Shown one piece after another: positions 53,212 to 60,615 of a stretch of DNA of 64,000 nucleotides. Below the pieces are notes generated by a model. It saw only the letters and a list, made by a program, of their open reading frames with translations. It was not told the origin of the DNA and searched no databases. Numbering within the stretch: the first letter of the stretch is position 1; every line of letters begins with the position of its first letter. A program made the position numbers and the translations under genes. Source of the DNA: Flavicella sediminum (GTDB lineage: Bacteria > Bacteroidota > Bacteroidia > Flavobacteriales > Flavobacteriaceae); NCBI RefSeq assembly GCF_006381105.1, contig NZ_VDET01000002.1, positions 310,001 through 374,000 on the forward strand. The letters run 5' to 3'.

Positions 53212-54252
53212 TTAAGCAGATTCTCTATCAATATAATTAAAAGGTGCTCTAATCTTCTTCTTGGTTTTATTGAAAATCATACTAGCAGCTTCTTTGCCCA
53301 TTGCATCAAAATCTGCCGAGACAACAGTAATTCCTAAGAGTTGCTTTAAAGAAGTATCGTTATAAGAAATTACCCCTATATTTTGACCCATTTGATAATC
53401 AGATCCTCTAATCTGCTTCACTAGCGTAACCAAGTCACTTTCTTCAATAGTGATATACAAACTACCTTCTTCCAAAACCATGTCGTCTGAAGCTTCATTA
53501 CGAACTTCAAAATCAAAGCCATTACATCCACAAAACTTCATAAAACCTTTTAAAATTCCAGCTGGGTATGGATAAAAAGCGGTTTTAGGATAAAATAGCA
53601 CCAACTTTTTGTATTTTGATATTTTACACAATGCCGATTCTAAGGACGCATATATATCTTTTTCAAAATCTTGATACACTTCAATAAAATCACCATTTAA
53701 TTCATGCTGATTATTATCTAATAACACCAAATTATCCTGTGGAATTTTACTAATAGCAAGCCTTGCTTTTTCTGTTAAATTCATATGCGATAAATTTTCA
53801 GATCTAAAATGAGGCATGATGACATAATAGTCATATTCCGATTTGTATTTATTTATTAGCTCTAAAAACAAAGCTTCATCACAATGATAACTATGCAAAT
53901 CAATATGCGCATTGTCTCCCAATTCCTTTAAAAAAGAATTATAGATTTGCATTTTATACGTGCTAAATTTATTGACTAAAAACAAAACATTTAGCTTACT
54001 AACCGTATGTGTTTTTGCCACATAGGTTCCTTTCCCGTGGATAGAAACAATAACCTTTCGTTTCTTCAAAACATTATAGGCTCTTTCCACCGTATCTCTA
54101 GAAAGATAAAATTCTTCACTTAATCTGTTTATGGATGGGATTTTATCACCTATACGAGTGTTTCCATTAGAAATATTATGCATGATCGAGTCAATAATCT
54201 GTATGTACTTTGGCACCCTAGAATTTACATCCAATCTAATTTGGTCTATCAT
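53212..54252 (-). CDS. GntR-family regulator with periplasmic-binding-like sensor domain, second paralogue
   Basis: A 346-aa regulator with the same layout as the gene at 19656: GntR winged helix (SRVPKYIQIIDSIM, IPSINRLSEEFYLSRDTVERAY, GKGTYVAK), then a sugar-sensing domain (VIMPHF, IGVISYNDTSLKQLLGITVVSAD). Roughly half the residues are shared with that paralogue, so the duplication is old. It stands between the GH39-like gene and the sulfatase-GH78N gene. Its 327-bp upstream region contains a 10-C tract joined to a CTGTACAG palindrome. It probably responds to an intermediate of the same pathway (inference). Confidence 0.9.
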   Translation of the reverse strand: MIDQIRLDVNSRVPKYIQIIDSIMHNISNGNTRIGDKIPSINRLSEEFYLSRDTVERAYNVLKKRKVIVSIHGKGTYVAKTHTVSKLNVLFLVNKFSTYKMQIYNSFLKELGDNAHIDLHSYHCDEALFLELINKYKSEYDYYVIMPHFRSENLSHMNLTEKARLAISKIPQDNLVLLDNNQHELNGDFIEVYQDFEKDIYASLESALCKISKYKKLVLFYPKTAFYPYPAGILKGFMKFCGCNGFDFEVRNEASDDMVLEEGSLYITIEESDLVTLVKQIRGSDYQMGQNIGVISYNDTSLKQLLGITVVSADFDAMGKEAASMIFNKTKKKIRAPFNYIDRESA

Positions 54253-54579
54253 AATAGTTAAGTTTTAGTTTCAAACAAATATAGAAGAAGTGCTCAAACC
54301 AAAAGTCTTAAATAGGGTAACGAAAAATTCAAATCCAGTAAAAACAAGGCCTTTAGACTTATAAAACAAGAACTTAAACAAAACAAAAGACTACTTATTC
54401 CTAAATCCCCCCCCCCTGTACAGAAACCTAGACAAGCCTTTTTAAAGAGGGAATTTATAATTTAAGTACTAAAACTAAGTCGTAAATTTAAAGAGCATAA
54501 AGCAATCCCAAACAATATATTTAGAATTTTAAATCTATATTTTTTTTATTTTCCGAAAACAGCATTACTTATTAGCGCC
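54253..54579. promoter_or_regulatory. Regulator upstream region with homopolymeric C tract
   Basis: No gene is seen in these 327 bp. C10 occupies 54407-54416 and is directly continued by the palindrome CTGTACAG (54416-54423). The string TAGACTTATAA at 54354-54364 also occurs at 51257-51267 upstream of the HTCS gene. Confidence 0.5.
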
Positions 54580-56265
54580 TTATAAATTCACAATTTTGAA
54601 TTCATATTTTTCAAATGAAAACGAAGAAACTAACGTATTCATTTTGATTACGCTCCCCTTTTTCCCATCCATTCGGGCGGTACTTTTTAACTCAAACCAG
54701 CCTGTGTATTTATGTGGATTTGGATTTGTATACTTACCGTAAGCCTCTACACCCACTTTGGTTAGCGTTCGTTTAGGATCTCCTTTTAAATCACTTCCTT
54801 TTTTAACCCAATCAGACGGGACACCGTTAAGCAAGAAGTTCTGTAGCTTATTATGTGATTTTCCATATTTTAGTTTTCTGTATTTAACGACCGTACCGAC
54901 TGGATACTCCGATTTAAACAAGATGGTTACAGGCTCAGCTTCAATATAATCAAGAGATTTTACGCTATAATTGTATAGTAAAACATCAAATTTATTTTCA
55001 AATTCATTTTTCGCAAAAACAGCATCAAGTATGTTGTTTGAAGCGTTCGCACTACCCTTACTCAAAGTCTTATAATGCTGCATTCCTTGCATAGTATTTA
55101 AAGTCGAAATTGCTGGAGAATTCTTAGACCCAATTCTATTTCCCCATCTATAAAAGGAATCAAGTCCTTTCTCTTTATTTTTATAAAACAAATTGGAATA
55201 AGCCAACTCTACAATTTCTTTATGTGAAGTAGCGCAATTAATAAACCCTCTCATATCCTCACCACTCATGGTTGTAACAGTTGCGTACTCCATTATATCT
55301 ATCGTTGCATTTGCATTCCATTTTGGATGCTCTACAAGAGGAGCAAAAAACTGATCAAATTTTCCTAACATATCTCTATGCATAGCATTGTTAATAATTA
55401 CATAATCTGATATCCCCCAAAAATCGTAGCTGAGATTATTATCGTAGCTATACGTAATAAGGTCGTTTGCAAAGGAAGCAAAAGACTCACCTTTATAATT
55501 TAACACAGTTCCTTTTTTGTACAAAAAACCAGGAGCTCTTGTATGAACTCCTATTTTTGCAGTAGGTAGAATTGCACGAACTGCTTTTTCCGTATTGGCA
55601 AAGTGCTCAATAAAATCTTGTTTTGTACCATACCAATGGTCAGGGGTTTCTATTTCTGACCCTACTCTAAATCTCCATGACAAAACTTTTTGTTTTCCAT
55701 AGGTATCAACTAGTTTTTTTATCAATGCTTTTATAAAATCATGGTATGCTTGTTTATCCGCTGGAGGTAATGAATTCCCATAATGCGAAATTTCTTCATT
55801 CTCTCTAAAATGTACCTTATCACAAGTACCCTCTGGAATAAAAGTATAGCCATATTGAAAAGCCCAAGGTGGCTGATCTAATGCTATTTGAAGAATTTCC
55901 GTTTGAGAGTGGACTATTTTATTTAGTCTATTAATAAGCGGCTCCCAATTATAAACATAGGTACTTTTAATGGAATCATAATGACAAGGGTCAAAATCTA
56001 AATCTTTTTGAGCAACACCGTTGACCGTTTTTTTTATGCCACCAATCATTCTTACAATATTCATTTTCATCCCTGAACGAATATTGGATCCATTTTCAGG
56101 ACTGATCCGATTTGCTACGACCCATATATTTTGTAAGCTTGACTTCTTCAAGTCATCATTCGTAAAATCAGTTGAAAGTGTTACTTGCGCCTTGACACTA
56201 AGGAAACTTAAACAACAACATAAAATGAATACCTTATAAATAGTATTATAATTCTGTTTTATCAA
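54580..56265 (-). CDS. GH39-like glycoside hydrolase, secreted
   Basis: A 561-aa secreted protein (signal ending VKAQ) with a clan GH-A TIM barrel. The acid/base is Glu204, in FRVGSEIE rather than the usual GNE, and the nucleophile is Glu326 in DIMEYATV. A C-terminal beta-sandwich (about 430-561) follows. GH39 enzymes release beta-xylose or uronic acids from the non-reducing end. It lies 178 bp downstream of a GH43 gene, and a GH39-GH43 neighbourhood is also known from the Formosa ulvan PUL. Xylose or uronate removal from ulvan oligosaccharides is the likely role (inference). Confidence 0.78.
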   Translation of the reverse strand: MIKQNYNTIYKVFILCCCLSFLSVKAQVTLSTDFTNDDLKKSSLQNIWVVANRISPENGSNIRSGMKMNIVRMIGGIKKTVNGVAQKDLDFDPCHYDSIKSTYVYNWEPLINRLNKIVHSQTEILQIALDQPPWAFQYGYTFIPEGTCDKVHFRENEEISHYGNSLPPADKQAYHDFIKALIKKLVDTYGKQKVLSWRFRVGSEIETPDHWYGTKQDFIEHFANTEKAVRAILPTAKIGVHTRAPGFLYKKGTVLNYKGESFASFANDLITYSYDNNLSYDFWGISDYVIINNAMHRDMLGKFDQFFAPLVEHPKWNANATIDIMEYATVTTMSGEDMRGFINCATSHKEIVELAYSNLFYKNKEKGLDSFYRWGNRIGSKNSPAISTLNTMQGMQHYKTLSKGSANASNNILDAVFAKNEFENKFDVLLYNYSVKSLDYIEAEPVTILFKSEYPVGTVVKYRKLKYGKSHNKLQNFLLNGVPSDWVKKGSDLKGDPKRTLTKVGVEAYGKYTNPNPHKYTGWFELKSTARMDGKKGSVIKMNTLVSSFSFEKYEFKIVNL

Positions 56266-56443
56266 TTGAGAGCTATTTTTTAGTTCGCAAATAAAATTCT
56301 TCTAACTGTTTTTTAGTAGGAATAAATTCTTTGCTTTTGACAATAGCTCCAAACATAAGGAAACCTGAGTAATGAAAAGTATGATATAGGGGCACCAAAA
56401 ATCCTAAAAAACATAAACCACTGGTTTAAAAACACCTAAATCA

Positions 56444-57760
56444 CTATGACTCGAACTTAAACCAATCTAATGCTAGCATTGCTTTATTTGAACCTTTATA
56501 AACAAGGAATATATCTTTCACTCCTTTGGAAACAACTATTTTAGATTCCATTTTTTGAAAATGCCCCGAACTATTGGCCTTGCTTAAATCTATCGCACCT
56601 AAAAGTTCTCCTTTTACGCTATCCCTTCTTATTTCAAGTACTCCTTTTTCCCCTTTAAAAGAAATATTTGACACAAACTTACTATATGCTTTATCAAAAG
56701 TCATATTTGCGAATCGAATTCCATTTTCATTCTTAAAATTTGACAAAGCAAATTCCTTTTCTTGGATCAATTCCTTTTTTAAATCCCCAAATACTTCATA
56801 ATACCATTCTGCTTCAATTTTATCCCATGACGCATTGTATTGCCCAACCCCATTCTTAAAATGTTGATCTAGAAAAGCTGTATCTGTATGTATTTTTCCA
56901 TTTGTATCGATATGGCAGTATGAAATAATTGATTCTCTATATTTATACCCAGGCCTAATATAGTAGCACCAAATATGATAAAACTGACCTTTCCAATTAA
57001 AAAAACTTCCGTGGGCAAATTCATTTAAATGATGGCCATTTCCTAAAGCTCCGACACATTTATAGGGCCCATATATATTTTTCGACGTAGCATAATCTCT
57101 TCCCCAACTTAAATAATAAGTATCCTTATTTTTAAACAGATAACTTTTATCCATCCATTCTGGAGCACTGTTCCATTCTTCTCCAACAATAGAAATTGTT
57201 TTTGCTTGCTCAGATAAAGACATCATATCATCCTGTAACTTAGCCAAACGAAAACCACCTCCTTCTTTGTCTCCATACAAAATATAGGCTGTCTTATTTT
57301 TATCCGAATCTATAAAAACAGTTGGATCATGCATTGGAGAAACGAGTGCTTTGCCTAATTTATCAACAAAAGGTCCAACAGGAGATGTAGCTGACATCAC
57401 TCCAACGCCTCTTTTCTTATCTGAAAAATAAAAATAATATTTCCCGTTTTTACTAGCAGCATCACTTGCCCAACAATCAGAACTACTCGCATCCATATAA
57501 TTATCTTTTGGACGAATGGTCGTTCTATGTTTCCAATCAATCAAGTCTGTTGTTGAAAACACACGCCAATCCTTCATTATCCATAACTTATCGTTTGGCG
57601 AAGCATCATGACCACTATACAAATAAATAGTATCCTTAAAAACTCTTATATGTGGATCTGAAATACCACTGTTATCAATAATAGGATTTTGTCCGATGGC
57701 ACAAAAAACAAAAACATGAACTAGAAGAAATGTTACAATTTTTTTTGGTGTCTTTTTCAT
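56444..57760 (-). CDS. Glycoside hydrolase family 43, probable exo-beta-xylosidase
   Basis: A 438-aa secreted protein (signal ending AIGQ) with a five-bladed propeller. The three GH43 acids are intact: Asp35 in ISDPHIRV (base), Asp145 in MHDPTVFID (pKa modulator) and Glu201 in SAPEWMDK (acid). The last 120 residues form a CBM6-like jelly roll. GH43 enzymes remove beta-xylose or alpha-arabinose; in an ulvan context xylose from Xyl-Rha units is the natural product (inference). It is in the same run as the GH39-like and nucleoside-hydrolase-like genes. Confidence 0.9.
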   Translation of the reverse strand: MKKTPKKIVTFLLVHVFVFCAIGQNPIIDNSGISDPHIRVFKDTIYLYSGHDASPNDKLWIMKDWRVFSTTDLIDWKHRTTIRPKDNYMDASSSDCWASDAASKNGKYYFYFSDKKRGVGVMSATSPVGPFVDKLGKALVSPMHDPTVFIDSDKNKTAYILYGDKEGGGFRLAKLQDDMMSLSEQAKTISIVGEEWNSAPEWMDKSYLFKNKDTYYLSWGRDYATSKNIYGPYKCVGALGNGHHLNEFAHGSFFNWKGQFYHIWCYYIRPGYKYRESIISYCHIDTNGKIHTDTAFLDQHFKNGVGQYNASWDKIEAEWYYEVFGDLKKELIQEKEFALSNFKNENGIRFANMTFDKAYSKFVSNISFKGEKGVLEIRRDSVKGELLGAIDLSKANSSGHFQKMESKIVVSKGVKDIFLVYKGSNKAMLALDWFKFES

Positions 57761-57896
57761 GAATTAATTTTTGTTAAATAAAACAAGCTTGCTGTTCATA
57801 TGATTGAATAAACGAGTTTCAATAATACAAAAAGAAATCTTTGTTTTCATCAGTATCTTATCGCCATAAAAAGTTATGCAGCCTTAAAATAAAAAC

Positions 57897-58736
57897 TTAC
57901 TTCTCTAAGGATTTTAACAATATTGATTTCACATCCTTAACTTCACCTTGCCGCAAACCTCCATTAGTTGCCCCTGTAATCCAATAAAGAACCATACCAG
58001 CATCTGAACAATCCCATTTTCCTTTTTGAAACTTAACAACATTATCAATTTCTGCCATTTTCCCCATCAACCAAATAAATTGAATACGGGAATCTGAATG
58101 ATCCATTGCCCAATTCCATTGAGACTCCTCAACCTTAAGTTTGATATTCTGATCAGGAATTCGAACTTCTTCTATTCCAAAATCTAAAATATCTTGCCAT
58201 TTATAAAAATCTCCAGCATTGTCATTTGCTGGATGATGTGTGATTATTTTCACATATTTACGTTTCTCTTCAGAACTTGCTGCCAAGGCAAAACCGATAA
58301 TATCAGGTTCTCCTGCTTCTACAATCCATAGTGGATCCTTTTCAGTAGACATTTCAATAGCCTTTCTCAAATCTTTAATGGTTTGATCTGTTTGCCATTT
58401 GGCATCTAAAAAGGTTATATGCTCAAACCCTCCCCATCTTCTTGCAGTCCCATCACAGGCAGTCTGCATCATCGCATGTCTTTCTTTCTCAGCTGCTGCT
58501 GAAATTCTATGCAACACCACCAAATCACAACTATGAGAATAGTGAACCAAACGGTCTTCTAACCCCGCTGCTCTTAATAAAGCTAGCGAAACAGCTGTTC
58601 CTCCCAAATCATCTGGATCTGGCGAATTCCCATCAGCTACAATAGCAATTCTTCCCAAAGGAGCTTTGATAGCTTGTGAATGAATAGCAAAGGAAATCGT
58701 GAATGCAATTGCTAAAAATAAAGTATGTTTTCTCAT
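57897..58736 (-). CDS. Secreted nucleoside-hydrolase-like protein, function unknown
   Basis: A 279-aa protein with a signal peptide (about 1-20, ending IHSQ). The Asp cluster Asp35, Asp40, Asp42 and Asp43 in ADGNSPDPDDLGG resembles the DxDxxxDD calcium site of inosine-uridine nucleoside hydrolases. WIVEAGEPD and THHPANDNAG are further conserved-looking acids and His. Secretion and position amid glycosidases and sulfatases speak against nucleoside salvage and for hydrolysis of some sugar derivative (inference). It lies 136 bp before GH43 and 59 bp after a sulfatase in the transcript. No family with a known glycan role is recognised. Confidence 0.7.
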   Translation of the reverse strand: MRKHTLFLAIAFTISFAIHSQAIKAPLGRIAIVADGNSPDPDDLGGTAVSLALLRAAGLEDRLVHYSHSCDLVVLHRISAAAEKERHAMMQTACDGTARRWGGFEHITFLDAKWQTDQTIKDLRKAIEMSTEKDPLWIVEAGEPDIIGFALAASSEEKRKYVKIITHHPANDNAGDFYKWQDILDFGIEEVRIPDQNIKLKVEESQWNWAMDHSDSRIQFIWLMGKMAEIDNVVKFQKGKWDCSDAGMVLYWITGATNGGLRQGEVKDVKSILLKSLEK

Positions 58737-58795
58737 CTCAAATTTTTTATTATTTATTTGTATTTACAAAAGGACGCAGCTACTAAAACCATTCG

Positions 58796-60568
58796 TCATT
58801 CTCTCAATTCGGCGACTTTAATTTCTATCGTTTTACATGACTTATACCCAATTCGATGACATTTCACCAGTACAATCATTTCCTCATTTGCAGAAAATGG
58901 CTCTTGGTAAACACTCCACGTCTTAGGAAATTGACCTTCTTTGGATTTTATTTTGTATCCTATAGAAGCTCCTTCCGTAGTACATTTTATTGAAATTTCA
59001 CCATTTAAATAGGCTATATGCGGTTCTGAAGTAACCGGCTTGTTTTCGTGCCCATCCCAAAGCTTACTTATAAGTTTGTCTTCGGGATAATTAGGAACAT
59101 CCTCTATCGATGTTAACCAACGATCCATTTCTTCTCTTAACTCTTTAAGCTTACCAAAATATTCAGGATGATCCGCTAAATTATGTAACTCAAAAGGGTC
59201 CTTCTCACAATCAAACAATTCCTCTTTCGGTTTCTTTGCTCTAAACCATTGCATTTGAATCGCATTTAATTTTCTAGCATCACGTAAGCGCAATAATTCT
59301 TGCATAGAAGGGATTTTTTCTCTGTACGCAAGCGGTAAATAATAGCCTTGTTCTGGTCTGTAGTTTCTAATATATTTAAATCTATCATCTCTAACAGCTC
59401 TAATCGCATCTGTCACTTCATCAAAACGATCTGCAGCCGCATGAATATATTTCCGATTCGTTTTTGCAGTATATTCTCCAAGAAAGGCTTGCCCTTGCAT
59501 ATACTTAGGAGCTTCCACTCCTATTAAAGAAAGTAAGCTTGGGGCAAAATCTATAAAACTAATGAGCTGCTCATCTTTTTTACCGGCTTCAAGTTTATTT
59601 GGATATCTTACAATCATTGGTGTATTTAACCCTGAGTCATATATTAAACGTTTTTCTCTAGGAAGCGGACCTCCATGATCTCCATAAAAGAAAATAATGG
59701 TATTCTCTAACAAACCATCCTCTTCCAATTGCCTTAACACCATACCAAGTTGTTTGTCCATTTCACAAATATTGTTGTATAATTTCCACATGTCTCGCTG
59801 GGTTATCTCATTGTCTATAAGATAGGGTGGAATTTCAAATTTTGTGGTTTTAGGTATATGAATCGGTGTTTCCGCTTCTAAAGTTCTGTTTTTAGCATCA
59901 GGTAATCCATTCTGTTTCCAGTTGTAATTTCTATCACCCGCATGATAATATCTAGTTTCTATTTGTCTAAACCCATAAGGCTCAAACAAACCAGATTCGT
60001 GTGTTTCCGTAAAATTAAAAACAGAGAAAAACGGCTGCCCCTCTTTTCTATTGCGCCAATGTGCATACGGACTACTTTCGTCCCAAGCCGTAACTGGGGC
60101 TTTAAACTGATAATCTTCCTTATAATTATTTGAACAGTAGTAACCATGCATTCGTAATAATTCACTAATCATTTTTACATTGGATGGCGGCACTGCTTCG
60201 TAACTTTTTAAACCAGTTTGTTTTGTATTGGAAGTAGTTCTCATATGATTTGCCCCAAAACTTGAAGGATACATACCTGTAGCTATGGCTGCTCTACTTG
60301 GAGAACACACCCCAGATGTTGAATACAAATTTGGATAAATTACCCCTTCACGGGCTAATCGACTTAAATTTGGCGTTTTTACTGTTTTATCGCCAAAAGG
60401 AGGTATATAGGCCCCCATGTCTTCAGTAACCAACCATAAAATATTAGGCCTTTTTGGTAGTTCCAAAGAAACCTTATCAAATGCCGGCTTATTTTTACAA
60501 GCAACTACTAGGAAGCAAGCTGATAAAATTATGGATCTTCTGACCATTACTTTTATATTTATTTTCAT
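58796..60568 (-). CDS. S1 sulfatase, heparan-N-sulfatase-like, with chitobiase-type C-terminal domain
   Basis: A 590-aa lipoprotein (LVVAC, Cys24; ATG at 60547 is an alternative start). Metal-binding acids are in VTEDMGAY, and the formylglycine motif CSPSR has Cys88. GANHMRT and FFYGDHGGPLPREKR resemble the S1_8/N-sulfoglucosamine sulfohydrolase group. After the sulfatase domain a roughly 75-residue beta-sandwich of the chitobiase C-terminal type (GASIGYKIKSKEG) ends the protein. It lies 47 bp after a GH2 gene in the right-hand operon. Its subfamily differs from the other three sulfatases here, so it probably removes a different sulfate. Confidence 0.93.
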   Translation of the reverse strand: MKINIKVMVRRSIILSACFLVVACKNKPAFDKVSLELPKRPNILWLVTEDMGAYIPPFGDKTVKTPNLSRLAREGVIYPNLYSTSGVCSPSRAAIATGMYPSSFGANHMRTTSNTKQTGLKSYEAVPPSNVKMISELLRMHGYYCSNNYKEDYQFKAPVTAWDESSPYAHWRNRKEGQPFFSVFNFTETHESGLFEPYGFRQIETRYYHAGDRNYNWKQNGLPDAKNRTLEAETPIHIPKTTKFEIPPYLIDNEITQRDMWKLYNNICEMDKQLGMVLRQLEEDGLLENTIIFFYGDHGGPLPREKRLIYDSGLNTPMIVRYPNKLEAGKKDEQLISFIDFAPSLLSLIGVEAPKYMQGQAFLGEYTAKTNRKYIHAAADRFDEVTDAIRAVRDDRFKYIRNYRPEQGYYLPLAYREKIPSMQELLRLRDARKLNAIQMQWFRAKKPKEELFDCEKDPFELHNLADHPEYFGKLKELREEMDRWLTSIEDVPNYPEDKLISKLWDGHENKPVTSEPHIAYLNGEISIKCTTEGASIGYKIKSKEGQFPKTWSVYQEPFSANEEMIVLVKCHRIGYKSCKTIEIKVAELRE

Positions 60569-60615
60569 CTTTTGGGCTTTTTATTTAAAACGATACTTCT
60601 GTTTTGAAATACTTC

